Assembly: GCA_022984795.1 (NCBI GenBank)
Contig: JALIHJ010000024.1
Span: 186,001 to 250,000, forward strand
Direction: 5' to 3'
DNA: 64,000 nucleotides
Source: Fabrea salina
Lineage: Eukaryota > Ciliophora > Heterotrichea > Heterotrichida > Fabreidae
Every line of letters begins with the position of its first letter. Position 1 is the stretch's first letter. A program made the translations under genes and the position numbers. Positions 15,781-25,011 of this stretch are shown here, one piece after another. The notes below the pieces were generated by a model. That model had not been told where the DNA came from, did no database searches, and saw only the letters and a program-made list of their open reading frames with translations.

Positions 15781-16566
15781 ATGGACCCTAAGGAATCCTA
15801 CAACAAACACTCAGACCTGTATAAGTCTTACTCCAGAGCTAACTTCGACTTAAGAACCAACACAGAAACTTATACTTGTTTCAAACACCTTGGCAACCTT
15901 ACTGGGTTGCGGGTTCTGGACTTGGGATGTGGAGATGGGGCGAATGTTTTTAAAGCTTCAGAATGTGGAGCTGAAGAGTTAGTGGGAGTAGACATATCTG
16001 AATCTATGGTGCAAAAAGCCACTGCGGAGGCAAAGCAGCTATCTTTGGACACTAAATGTCGGTTTTACACAGGAGATTGTTTGAACTTTGAAAGTGTAAA
16101 GGGCCTGTTGGGGGACTCTAAGTTTGATGCAGTGGTGTCTTTTTACTTGGTGCCTTACGCAACTTCAATTGAAGAGTTGCTGGAGTACTTTAGAATCTGT
16201 GAACACTTCCTGAAGGAAGAAGGACTAGCTTTTTCTGTATGCTCCAACCCAGCATTAGTCAGAAACCTTCCTCTGATTCAAAGTTATCTGAAGCACATGG
16301 AAATCCTTCCTCTGGAGCCACAAAACAACCTTGAAAGAGTACTTATTAAGTTCTATGGTGAAGACTCTCAGTCTTTTGAAGTCCACAACACAATATTCAG
16401 TATGCAAGACTTTCAGTCAGCAACTAGCCAAACTAACTTAGAACTCTTAAAAGCTAGTTCACTTGAGGCCAACCCAAGTGCCTCTTTGGACCCCGACGAA
16501 GCAGCTGTCCAAACTGAACTTTGGGGAAAGGGTTTTTTCCTCCTACACAAAAACCCTTTTTTGTAA
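15781..16566 (+). CDS. SAM-dependent methyltransferase (class I)
   Basis: 261 residues. I start at the ATG at 15781 (MDPKESYNKHSDLYKSYSRA); the open frame further left lies inside TCF25 on the other strand and is not real. The Rossmann SAM site is at about 45-60 (VLDLGCGDGANVF), followed by the acidic loop EELVGVDISESMVQKA, motif II DAVVSFYLVPYA near 120 and a small C-terminal cap. This is the pattern of small-molecule methyltransferases of the Methyltransf_11/25 type. The substrate cannot be told. It starts 7 bp from TCF25 and ends 6 bp before the dynactin gene. Confidence 0.88.
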   Translation: MDPKESYNKHSDLYKSYSRANFDLRTNTETYTCFKHLGNLTGLRVLDLGCGDGANVFKASECGAEELVGVDISESMVQKATAEAKQLSLDTKCRFYTGDCLNFESVKGLLGDSKFDAVVSFYLVPYATSIEELLEYFRICEHFLKEEGLAFSVCSNPALVRNLPLIQSYLKHMEILPLEPQNNLERVLIKFYGEDSQSFEVHNTIFSMQDFQSATSQTNLELLKASSLEANPSASLDPDEAAVQTELWGKGFFLLHKNPFL

Positions 16567-16572
16567 ATAATG

Positions 16573-17121
16573 TTACTTAAGTCTTTCTTCCCAGTGAATT
16601 AACTGTGAGTTCACTGCTAAAAGCACTTGGCTGTACTCTTCAAGTACTTGACTAACTAACTGTTCTTCTTCACCCATGCTGAAGCTGAGTTCCATTTGCT
16701 TCTTAAGCAGAGGTATCAAAACCTTTTGTTTTTCAGGCAAGTCTAACTAAAGCTTACTGTGCAAAGGGTCGAAGTCCAAGTACCGCTTTAAGTTGTTGAT
16801 TCGGTCTAAGTTTTGGGCAACTTCGCGTATTTCAGGTTCATACTTCAGCAAAAGTTCAGCTTTGGTGACAGAGTTAAGCAAAACTTCTTTTACTTCTCTT
16901 GTTTCTAAAAGTCTTTCTAAACTCTTGTCTTAATGAGACTTACATTTTTCGTAAAACTGCGAGTTGAGGTGGTTAGCCATGATGTTGTCGAGTTCTCTGT
17001 GGAGCTTGAGGTAGTTGTGGGTCACTGAATCGTTAGCTTCCAGAAGAGTGTGGTAGTTGCCTAAGTGCTCTACCAAACTGTTGACTCTTTCTTCAAGACT
17101 CTCAATTGCAGCAGAATCCAT
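16573..17121 (-). CDS. DCTN3: Dynactin subunit 3 (p24)-like, two 15-nt introns
   Basis: 172 residues after removing two 15-nt introns (16929-16943 and 16743-16757), each of which restores the frame past an in-frame stop. The joined protein is helical. It opens with IESLEERVNSLVEHLG, carries KAELLLKYEPEIREVAQNLD and then YLDFDPLHNLPEKQKVLIPL, and ends VNSQLIHWEERLK. The order and these blocks fit p24/DCTN3, the small shoulder subunit of dynactin, whose human form ends in SKQFVQWDELL. Similarity is modest, as is usual for p24. It lies 6 bp downstream of dynein light chain LC8 on the same strand. Three earlier partial frames here are pieces of this single gene. Confidence 0.75.
16743..16757 (-). 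other. 15-nt intron 2 of dynactin p24 gene
   Basis: On the coding strand it reads GTAAGCTTTAGTTAG: GTAAG at the 5' end, A at position 10, TAG at the 3' end. Unspliced it puts a TAG in frame; spliced it joins FDPLH to NLPEKQ. Confidence 0.85.
16929..16943 (-). other. 15-nt intron 1 of dynactin p24 gene
   Basis: On the coding strand it reads GTAAGTCTCATTAAG, with A at position 10. Unspliced it leads to a TAA in frame; spliced it joins QFYEK to YKSLER. Confidence 0.85.
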
Positions 17122-17127
17122 ATTTAC

Positions 17128-17397
17128 TTAACCTGACTTAAAAAGAAGGATAGCTACTTGTCCTAAGTAGAAGTAAATGAAGTGTCTAGTTTCATGCGTC
17201 ACGTAACTTCCGAAGTTCCTGCCTACGATGCAGTGCCAAGTGGGGTTGTACTTTTTGTCAAACTCCTTTTTTATGTAAGCGGCAATGTCTTTTTCAATAT
17301 TAAATCTTTCCATTGCTTGGTTTGCACAGTCCACAGAGTCTTGTTGCATTTCTTCGGACATGTCAGCATTCTTGATGACTGCTTTCCTTTCTGCCAT
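17128..17397 (-). CDS. DYNLL1: Dynein light chain LC8 (DYNLL)
   Basis: 89 residues, the usual LC8 length. It reads [20 protein letters not shown], then [20 protein letters not shown], then [20 protein letters not shown], nearly the canonical LC8 sequence. LC8 is a homodimeric hub that binds dynein intermediate chains and many other partners, both in cytoplasmic and axonemal dynein. The dimer-forming strand ([20 protein letters not shown]) is intact. The gene directly precedes the dynactin p24-like gene with only 6 bp between stop and ATG. Confidence 0.97.
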   Translation of the reverse strand: MAERKAVIKNADMSEEMQQDSVDCANQAMERFNIEKDIAAYIKKEFDKKYNPTWHCIVGRNFGSYVTHETRHFIYFYLGQVAILLFKSG

Positions 17398-17460
17398 ATT
17401 TTATAACTATAAAGTCAAGCATTGCTCAACTTCTAAAATGACTTATTTTAAAATTCGATT

Positions 17461-18117
17461 ATGTCAGTTAGCGAAAGGTCCACTCCAGTCCCTACAAAAC
17501 CAGAAGCTTCAAAGTCCTCAGCCAACATCTCAAGAAACATCTCTACTTCCTTCAGCAAAGCTAGAAGGTTCTCCAAGCCCCAACCGACTTACGGACCTAG
17601 TTACATAATGCTTCCTTCAACCAGAGAAAAAAGAACGTGCTCTTTCGGCTACGGAAAGCGCTGGGTACCTCTTAACGTGTTAGGTAGGGACTCTCCTGAC
17701 CCTGGCAATTACTCGCCTCCTTCGTGTTTCGACAGAGCTGTGCCTTGTCCAAGGTTTGTAAGAGCTAAGTCCCAAACCAAGTACACACACTTCCACTCCC
17801 CAGGGCCTGGGTCTTATGACCCGGTCAAGCCTAAAAGCAAAAACCTGCACTTCAGCTTCCGTTCAAAGATTCAAAGCCAAGTAAAGTCCTTTAACCCCCC
17901 GCCTGACCAGTACTCGCCTTGTTACAGTTTAATTGAACGCAGTTCTTACTCAGGCATTACCTTTGGAAAAGGCGACCGAGTCAAAATATCTGGAAGGAAC
18001 CAGTTGAGTCCTGGACCTGGGTCTTACAACTTGCCTTCTCAGTTCTCTAAGCTAAGTTTGTCATATATCGCACCCAATAGATCTAAGAACAGCAAAAGAA
18101 AAAAGTCCACAAGGTAG
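17461..18117 (+). CDS. Sperm-tail PG-rich repeat (SHIPPO-type) axonemal protein
   Basis: 218 residues with PG-rich repeats: DSPDPGNYSPP, HSPGPGSYDPV, NPPPDQYSPC and LSPGPGSYNLP, each preceded by a short F-G-x-(R/K)-type strand (SFGYGKRW, ITFGKGDR). This is the STPGR/SHIPPO pattern of ODF3-like proteins, many of which lie inside ciliary doublet microtubules. The N-terminal 45 residues are Ser/Thr-rich and probably disordered. A ciliary role is likely by family. The stop is TAG and the facing gene ends 28 bp away. Confidence 0.85.
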   Translation: MSVSERSTPVPTKPEASKSSANISRNISTSFSKARRFSKPQPTYGPSYIMLPSTREKRTCSFGYGKRWVPLNVLGRDSPDPGNYSPPSCFDRAVPCPRFVRAKSQTKYTHFHSPGPGSYDPVKPKSKNLHFSFRSKIQSQVKSFNPPPDQYSPCYSLIERSSYSGITFGKGDRVKISGRNQLSPGPGSYNLPSQFSKLSLSYIAPNRSKNSKRKKSTR

Positions 18118-18145
18118 TTAAGGTTACTTTTAACGTGTAAATTAC

Positions 18146-21100
18146 TTATTCATAAAGGTTCTTCTCGAATACTTTAGAAAGTCCTGCTAACTTGGAAACT
18201 TTCTGGTGAAACTTGTTAATCATAGGCAAGTAACCTAGCACAAACAGAATGATGCTCAGAAAAACTACTGAGCAAAACATGTATATGTAGACTATTTTGA
18301 TTCGAGATAACTCTTCCAGCATAGTTTCATTGTAGTAGTCTAGAGTTTTTCTCAAAGAAAACACTATTTCTTCACTGAACTTTTCTAAGTAGTTCCAAGA
18401 CTCTTGAGTGTTCGTTGCGTAGTGCATGCTTTTTTCAAACTCAAGAATTGCAGAGTAGAGTCCTTTTTCAAAGTGTTTGAGTAAACATTTACTTTCTTCA
18501 AACACTTCACAGGCAGACTTGTGCATGAAGTTGAAGTACCTAGTGTTAAGTCCTGAAACATAGATTCCGTGCTTTTCGTTGACTTTGTTTATGCTTTGTG
18601 TGGCTGTAATCATAGTTTCAGTTAAGTCTGAAATTTGGTTTCTTGGTGATGTCGCACACTGCCCTTGAGGAACTACTTTGTAGTACCCTTCAGGCAAATC
18701 AACTAATTTGTGTTCTCTGAGCCAGAAAAAACTAGATACTGCCAAAGGTGACCTTATTCCTGCCCAGTTTATAAAGTTAGGCACGGTTGCCAGGAGCTTT
18801 TCTAGTTTGTAAGAATTGACGAAGTAAATCACAAGCAAAAATCCTAAACACAGCAGGGGAAACAAACTCACTTTCAGCAAAAACCTTAAGTGCTGCTTGG
18901 GGTGGGGGAGTTTTGGTTTGTTTCTGGGGTTCCAGTTAAAGGTGTCTTCTTCACCGTGTTCAGTTTCAAGTCTGTTAATTACGCCTTGTCTGAGTTCGTT
19001 GGCGCTTTTTGCGTCTAAGTCAGTGAAGTAGTTCCAAATGCTTCCAAACATTCTGTCTAAAGCCACTATGTTTGGAATAAGAATGAACACCGAACCCAGC
19101 ACAACTATGATTCCACTTACAAGTATCATCAAGTTCAGGTTCATAACGGTTTCTCTTCTTTGAACCATTGAGCTTCTTACTATATCGAACATGCTTGTGT
19201 TCAAGTGCCTAAAAATCTCAGCGTTAGCGTTTCTGTACAAAAAGAACATAGAACTTTCGTTCATGTTGTATTTGCCACCTAGCACTGACTCCCCGGCAAA
19301 CACTAACTTTTCAATGGCTCCGTAGATGCTTACTTTGCTTTCCACTAGGTTTTCTGCTCTCAACTCCCAAACAGGCACTACAGGATTCCAAAAAGGGTAC
19401 CTGACTTTTTCTTCTAAGCTGAGTAGTTCTGAGTCAAATGATTCCAGTAGTTGACTTACTTCTGAAACGTCTTTTCTCAGTTTGCTTGAAGCTGAGTCCT
19501 TTCTTTCCTTTGGAACGTAGTTGAGACTAACTAAGTTCATAGTTCGTGCTTGAAGTCCGATGTCCGTAACTAGGTACCTAGTTCTGTCAATTTCTTCTAA
19601 GAAACTGGTGTCTTCAAAGCTCGTTATGAGTCCTATAAGGATAACTACTGTAACAGTTAGGGCAAGCATCTCTACAATAATCACTAAAAAAGTAAACCAC
19701 TTGAACCTTTTGGTTTTTTTTCTGAGTAATTCTACTTGCTGTGACATGGCTTGGTCACTAATCAGTTTGGAGTTCCCTAGACTCATTATAGAGTTAAGTG
19801 AGTTCCCCCTAGCTTCTAGATTTTGATTTCTAGAGGACTGACTCCCTGAGTTAAGTACACTTAGGTGGGTGTACTTTTTCCTGTCAACTTCAGACACCTG
19901 GTCCTCTGAGAACTGCACAGTTTTGCTCAGAGGAGTAAGCATTTCTTGGTTGTTTTCTTGTCTGTAAGCTGTAATTATGATGTCTTCTTGGAGTTCCAAA
20001 ACTAACTCGTAAAACTTCCTTCCTAAATTAAGAGTCCTCTTAGAAAAAGTCAGGTACTTCAAGTTAGTTCCTAGAAACTCAGAGTTAATTGAAATCAAGT
20101 CTTTGCAGAATTCTTTGTCTAGTCCAGGCAAGATGCTCCCGATGTAGTTTCCAGCGTAGTTGTTGTCTCTGAAGTTGCCAATCGGGCACAGCATGTCGTT
20201 TAAAGACTCAGTATGTGCTACAACACTTAGGTTTTCGTCCAAAAGAATTCTGACACTGCTGTCGCGCGGTCTTAAAAGAAAGGTAAAAAACACCTTTTGG
20301 TTCCAACTGCCAGAGTCTACCTTTACGTCCACGTCTAGAAGCATTCCTTTAGCGTCTACTAAAAACTCCAAACAAGTTTCTAACTTTGTACACTTTTTTC
20401 CGAACTCAGCGACTTTCACTAACTCAGACTTAACTAAACTTGCAATAGCTTTAGGCAAGAAGTTCTTAATTCTCAAGTCAAAGCACTCTTTTATGCACAA
20501 AAGGTCATTGGCAATTGAGTTGTACATAGAAATGCTAGGTGAGTACTTAGAAGGGTTTACCAAGACCAAAACACCCAGTCCTTTTTCAAAGGCATTTAAG
20601 TCTTTTCGGGCTTTGGTTTTGGGCTCCTGCATCCCTCTGAAGAAGTACTGCTTCCCCGAAGAGTCATGCATTACCTCTGTAAGGAAACTTCCATAACTTA
20701 TGAGTGCTTCACTTACGTTGTACTTCTTAACACACTCGTTGTAAGTTCTGTTGGTTTCCTTGATTAGTTCAGTTAAGTTTATAAGTGAAGTTTCAAGAGT
20801 TGTGGGTTTGGCTTGATCAGAAAAGAGTTCGTTGCATAGGTTCAGAATGCAGTAACAGCAGTTCTTGTCTAGTTTTTTGGCTTTGCTCATTTGTTTTAGG
20901 TACTTGATATAGTACTTCTGGGGTGTTTTGTTGTTGCTTCTAATGACTTTATCGAGTCTCAAGCACTGAAAGTCAGCGTCTAAAGAAAAACTAGACTTAT
21001 TTGACTTAGCAAGTTTCAAGCTAGCTTGGTTTTGCATTTTAAAAGCTAAGTAAACCAGTGCTTCCCATACAAACAGTATCTTGAACTCCCTGTAGTCAGT

Positions 21101-22219
21101 TGTCAATCTTTTGTAGAGTTTTTTTACTTCTTTGAGAACTGCTTCTTTCTGTGCTTTTTTTTCAGGTAGTTTTAAGTCAGAGTTTTCTATTGACTCGAAC
21201 TCGTTTACTTTGAGCCTTAGCCAAAGATTGATTTTCCAAAGACAGAACTTCCAAGGCTTTTCAGGAGTCCTGTTGTAGTACTTAGAGTTCAAAGCATACA
21301 ACAGCACTCCAACAGCAGGAGTTACTACCACTACTAGCAAACAACACACGTCCATGTTCCCCAAAGCCTTTCCTACTACAAAAGCCAGAGCTCCAAAAGA
21401 GTTCACAGTGCAAACAACTCCAAACATAAAGTTAGCTACTTCACAGTAAAAAGGCAAAGTCCGCATAATCACAAAACCAGAAAGTCCGTAACTAAATACT
21501 TGGAGGAACTTGAGTTCAGTGTTTTCAGTGAAGCAGTAAAGCACCACAGAGCCTAGGTTAGAGCACACGTACAACTTGTTAACAAAGTTACTGCCCACAC
21601 CAAAGAAGTGCAACTTGTAGTTAATTAAGGAATTTTCGTACATCAAAAGGGAAAAAACAACTATTTCAAGTAATAAAAAAAAGACCCCCACCAAACAAAA
21701 AACTCCTAAAGCATAGTTCCCATTTGAGTTGCTTCCCAAGTTATTGCTTATTCCAGTCATTAAACTTACTGAGAAAGGCACTACAAACACTCTTTCAACT
21801 AAAAACCTGCTTTTTTGGAAAACAACTTTCAAAACTGGGAGCTTTTTAAAATGTAAGTAAAGTGTAAATGCTGTCGCAGGTATGCAAGTCGTTACAAAGG
21901 AAACCCAATGGAAAGCTTCTTGCATGTTTATTTGCTGCATAAGGTAGTCCAGTCTCAAGCTACTTAAAACTACTGACAGAACTTCGTAACCTTCTGAAGA
22001 GTCCTCCACAGGAAGAGTTAAGCTTAAGACGTTCAAGTTCACATAAACTAAGCTTGCACAGTAAATCGCAAACTTAACTGCACTGAACTTGCGAATTGGG
22101 TCTTTTATTGACAGTTCAATCATAGTTTTTACTACTTGATTCAGAACCTGTTTTTTTCTAGAAGGTTTTTCGTTTAACTTGGACTTGTAAGTAGAATTTG
22201 GTGTTTCTGACATTTCCAT
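18146..22219 (-). CDS. Large multi-pass membrane protein, TmcB-like family
   Basis: 1357 residues. The N-terminal half has about eight to ten hydrophobic segments between residues 50 and 340. A soluble centre of about 450 residues follows, with a PAS-like stretch (GVLVLVNPSKYSPSISMYNS and KYLTFSKRTLNLGRKFYELV). The C-terminal half has single membrane segments near 815, 1020 and 1125 with extracytoplasmic loops between them, and a last one near the end. This plan resembles the TmcB/'tiny macrocysts' family that is expanded in ciliates; that call rests on layout rather than a firm match. The function is unknown, with sensing at a membrane as the best guess. Confidence 0.7.
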   Translation of the reverse strand: MEMSETPNSTYKSKLNEKPSRKKQVLNQVVKTMIELSIKDPIRKFSAVKFAIYCASLVYVNLNVLSLTLPVEDSSEGYEVLSVVLSSLRLDYLMQQINMQEAFHWVSFVTTCIPATAFTLYLHFKKLPVLKVVFQKSRFLVERVFVVPFSVSLMTGISNNLGSNSNGNYALGVFCLVGVFFLLLEIVVFSLLMYENSLINYKLHFFGVGSNFVNKLYVCSNLGSVVLYCFTENTELKFLQVFSYGLSGFVIMRTLPFYCEVANFMFGVVCTVNSFGALAFVVGKALGNMDVCCLLVVVVTPAVGVLLYALNSKYYNRTPEKPWKFCLWKINLWLRLKVNEFESIENSDLKLPEKKAQKEAVLKEVKKLYKRLTTDYREFKILFVWEALVYLAFKMQNQASLKLAKSNKSSFSLDADFQCLRLDKVIRSNNKTPQKYYIKYLKQMSKAKKLDKNCCYCILNLCNELFSDQAKPTTLETSLINLTELIKETNRTYNECVKKYNVSEALISYGSFLTEVMHDSSGKQYFFRGMQEPKTKARKDLNAFEKGLGVLVLVNPSKYSPSISMYNSIANDLLCIKECFDLRIKNFLPKAIASLVKSELVKVAEFGKKCTKLETCLEFLVDAKGMLLDVDVKVDSGSWNQKVFFTFLLRPRDSSVRILLDENLSVVAHTESLNDMLCPIGNFRDNNYAGNYIGSILPGLDKEFCKDLISINSEFLGTNLKYLTFSKRTLNLGRKFYELVLELQEDIIITAYRQENNQEMLTPLSKTVQFSEDQVSEVDRKKYTHLSVLNSGSQSSRNQNLEARGNSLNSIMSLGNSKLISDQAMSQQVELLRKKTKRFKWFTFLVIIVEMLALTVTVVILIGLITSFEDTSFLEEIDRTRYLVTDIGLQARTMNLVSLNYVPKERKDSASSKLRKDVSEVSQLLESFDSELLSLEEKVRYPFWNPVVPVWELRAENLVESKVSIYGAIEKLVFAGESVLGGKYNMNESSMFFLYRNANAEIFRHLNTSMFDIVRSSMVQRRETVMNLNLMILVSGIIVVLGSVFILIPNIVALDRMFGSIWNYFTDLDAKSANELRQGVINRLETEHGEEDTFNWNPRNKPKLPHPKQHLRFLLKVSLFPLLCLGFLLVIYFVNSYKLEKLLATVPNFINWAGIRSPLAVSSFFWLREHKLVDLPEGYYKVVPQGQCATSPRNQISDLTETMITATQSINKVNEKHGIYVSGLNTRYFNFMHKSACEVFEESKCLLKHFEKGLYSAILEFEKSMHYATNTQESWNYLEKFSEEIVFSLRKTLDYYNETMLEELSRIKIVYIYMFCSVVFLSIILFVLGYLPMINKFHQKVSKLAGLSKVFEKNLYE

Positions 22220-22271
22220 TATAAATTCTAGTACTATTTTAACTCTGAATTCTGATCAGTTTTAATTCATA

Positions 22272-22487
22272 ATGGAAAACAAAGAAAATTTAAATTTAAA
22301 CACAGCTGGATCTGAACACAGAACTTTCAAAAAACCTGCGCCTAAAAAGAACTTCCATTGCAAAGAGTCCCTTAAACTAACTAGTTTAGAGTCCTCAATA
22401 AACCACTTACAAGACTCCTACAAACAAGCTTTTAGAGAAACCACCATTAACTTGCTTTTACAGAACTTCGACACAAACTTGTACTAA
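22272..22487 (+). CDS. Short unknown protein
   Basis: 71 residues, not recognised. It begins MENKENLNLNTAGSEHRTFK, a KEN-box-like start (residues 3-5 are N-K-E, followed by N), has a basic stretch KKPAPKKNFHCKESLK and ends in a predicted helix. A clean ATG preceded by TTCATA, a TAA stop, and 6 bp to the facing methyltransferase gene support it as real. It is a tight fit in a 275-bp slot. Confidence 0.5.
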   Translation: MENKENLNLNTAGSEHRTFKKPAPKKNFHCKESLKLTSLESSINHLQDSYKQAFRETTINLLLQNFDTNLY

Positions 22488-22493
22488 CTAAGA

Positions 22494-23312
22494 TTATTCC
22501 TTAAAGGCCAAGATAATTCTGGCGGCAAACACAAAAGGCTCGTGGTCTTGGTGCAACTTGACTCTGGCTTTCTCTCTAAAAGCCTCTACGCACTGCTCAT
22601 ACAACTCAGGGTTGGCTTCCTGAGTCCTCACCATAGGAGGCATGGTTTTGTAAAACTCAACCACTTCTTCCAAAGTGCTCATTGGCAAAGGCGCAGGACA
22701 GTCATACACCAAGTACTTACTGAAGCCTGCCCTTTCGAACTTTTCCTTTATCACGTTTTTGTCAGTCAAGTAGTAAGGAGCTCTGAACTTCACTGCTTTG
22801 CGCACTCCAAACTGCTCGTTCACTCCGTCTATGGCTCCAAAAAGCGTGCAGTCTTGTTTCTCGCCCCAAATAGAAAACGCAGCTATTCCTCCAGACTTGA
22901 GTACCCTGTAAGCTTCACCAAGCATCTTGTCAGCGTCCCCAACCAGCATAAGTGACAAGTTGGCTAAGTACCTGTCGAACTCTTCATTGGAGTACGGGAG
23001 GCTTTCGTTGTTGGCTTCGATGACTTGGGTGTTGGGCACGTTGAGGCTTCTAGAAGTTTCTACCATCTTAGAGCATAGGTCTGAGGCGTGTATTGGTACT
23101 TCCTCAGGTAAGTGCCTTCTCAAAATCTTAATTCCGTTTCCTGGTCCACAAGCTACCTCAACTACTTTGGTAGCTGAGCTGAGTTGCATAAAGGGTACGA
23201 AGTTCTCAATGAGCAGAGAAGTGAACCTTTGGGGAAAAGAAGTGTACCAGTCAGACATCATCATCCACTCTTCTTTTAACTCTTCCTCAGTAGGAATCTT
23301 TCCTTCTTCCAT
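22494..23312 (-). CDS. SAM-dependent methyltransferase
   Basis: 272 residues. The SAM-binding loop is at about 47-60 (VVEVACGPGNGIKILRR), the acidic end of strand 2 is IHASDLCSKMVE, and DRYLANLSLMLVGD and EAYRVLKSGGIAAFSIWG give motifs III and post-II. It belongs to the Methyltransf_11 type, like UbiE- or coq5-type enzymes, but no specific substrate motif is seen. The start ATG follows the stop codon of the LRR gene with no base between them (TAAATG), so the two messages must overlap. Confidence 0.88.
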   Translation of the reverse strand: MEEGKIPTEEELKEEWMMMSDWYTSFPQRFTSLLIENFVPFMQLSSATKVVEVACGPGNGIKILRRHLPEEVPIHASDLCSKMVETSRSLNVPNTQVIEANNESLPYSNEEFDRYLANLSLMLVGDADKMLGEAYRVLKSGGIAAFSIWGEKQDCTLFGAIDGVNEQFGVRKAVKFRAPYYLTDKNVIKEKFERAGFSKYLVYDCPAPLPMSTLEEVVEFYKTMPPMVRTQEANPELYEQCVEAFREKARVKLHQDHEPFVFAARIILAFKE

Positions 23313-24986
23313 TTATTTACTTAGTTTTTTGGACTTTCTGTGGAGCGAAGCAATTCGTTCGTTTAGGGACTGCGTAGGAAGGTTCTCTTGTTTTAAGTCA
23401 GACACCTTTAACTCCTGCTTAGAGTCTCTTTCAGTGTGCTGGATTTCCTTTTCTAAAAAGGAAACTCTTTCAGTGAGGTTGGAGAGTTTAAAGGGGTCTA
23501 ACTTGTACTCCAAAGACACCAGTCGAGTTTGAATATGCTTGACTGAGTTTTCTAGGTTTGTGAAGTCGAGTGGTTTTGCTTCGGCAACTTTCATTTCTAC
23601 TTCAGCTTGGAAGTTGTTTACAAGTGACTTTAAGTTAACTAAGTCTACTTGTTTGTTTTCTAAAGTTTCAACTTTTTTGTTTAAAAGTGACTTAGTTTCA
23701 TAGAACTCGGTTTTTAGGTCTAGAGTTTGGGAGTGTTGTTTTTCAAAGTTTTCTTTGAGTTTGCTGACTTCTTTTAAAGAGTTTTCAAAAAACTTAAGTT
23801 GACTTTGAACTTCAGAGATGTCAGAGTTAACTTGGTTGTTTTGCAAACTAAATTCTAAACAGTCTATTTTGTACTCAAGGTCCCTGATGTACTCCCTTAA
23901 ACTGCAAACTTCGTTTCCTAGTTCTTCAAATAACTTAACCTTTCCAGACTCCTTTTTTTCTAGTACACTCAGTCTTTTTTCTAGGTCTTCAAGTAACTCT
24001 TGGAGTTGTGTGTAGTTGTTTTCAACTGGCTTAACTTCTTCAGACTCACTTTCAGAGTACTCGAGTTCGTTGAAGACTGAAGTGACTGAAGAAGTTTCTA
24101 GGTCTTGCAAGGCTTGTTTTATTCCAAACCAAGCCGAATCTTTGGCCACTTCGTTCCAGTTAACTGAAGGAACAACTAAGTGCTTTAGAGTTTTGTTGTG
24201 CTTACTAAGGGTGTTTTTGAGTTCTTTAAGGGAAATACTATTGGGCGATATTGAAATGTGCAAAGTTTCGATTCGAGAGTACTTCAGAACGTAAGCAAGT
24301 TTAAACTCTATTTGGTCTTGTTTGGTTAGGTTACTTTCTGAAGTTTCCACCAAGTTAACTTCTGAAATCTTAAGGGTTTTTAAACTACTGTTTAAAGTAA
24401 GCATATCCAGAACTTCTGCAAAGGCTTCATAAGAAAAAGGGTTGCCTGAAAGATCTAGTTCTTCCAAAACTTGGTTGTTTGCTACACTAATGCCTAAGTT
24501 GGTGTTTGCGAGTTGGTTGTGACTCAAGTTAACTGATTTCAAAGAAAGTGAGTTTTCTAGTAAGTAACACAGACTCTCTGCTGCTTGGTCTGAAATGTTG
24601 CTGTGCGACAGATCCAGGTGCTCCACAGAGTCATTTTCTACAAGGATTTTGCAGATTTGGGAAACCCACTTAGACTCTGAAAAAGAGTTGCATGACAGGT
24701 TAAGAGTTTTAATGCAGTAGTTTGACTGGAGTCCTTTCAACAGGTGCTGCAAAGCCTTTGAAGACAGGTTCGAAGCAGTCAAGGACTTCAGGTAGTTAGG
24801 GTTCGACCCAACTAAAGAATTCAAATATTCAAAGTGAAAGCTAGACTAAATAAACCTTACCACTTCTCCAGAAACCACCAGTGAGGTTCTTTCCATAAGA
24901 AGCAAGTCCAAGACCTCCGGCAAAGGGTCCAGTGCTTTGGACTTGCAAAACTTCTAAGTAAAGGTTACTTCGTAGTCAAGCTCCAT
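23313..24986 (-). CDS. Leucine-rich repeat/coiled-coil protein, two 15-nt introns
   Basis: 547 residues after removing 15-nt introns at 24954-24968 and 24846-24860. These add a 44-residue N-terminus (MELDYEKFCKSKALDPLPEV...) and replace a false TTG start. Residues about 70-240 are RNase-inhibitor-type leucine-rich repeats (IKTLNLSCNSFSESKWV, VEHLDLSHSNISDQAAESL, LEELDLSGNPFSYEAF). From about 290 to the end the protein is a long coiled coil. LRR plus coiled coil is common in basal-body and ciliary scaffold proteins; the exact role is unknown. The stop abuts the next ATG. Confidence 0.8.
24846..24860 (-). other. 15-nt intron 2 of LRR gene
   Basis: Coding strand GTAAGGTTTATTTAG, with A at position 10. 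It ends in TAG, which would stop the frame if kept. Splicing joins VVSGEV to SSFHFEYLNSL and continues into the repeats. Confidence 0.85.
24954..24968 (-). other. 15-nt intron 1 of LRR gene
   Basis: Coding strand GTAACCTTTACTTAG, with A at position 10. It lies after codon 6. Kept, it leads to a stop within a few codons; spliced, it joins MELDYE to KFCKSK. Confidence 0.8.
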
Positions 24987-25011
24987 TTTGATTACGGTAA
25001 AGTTAATTGTG

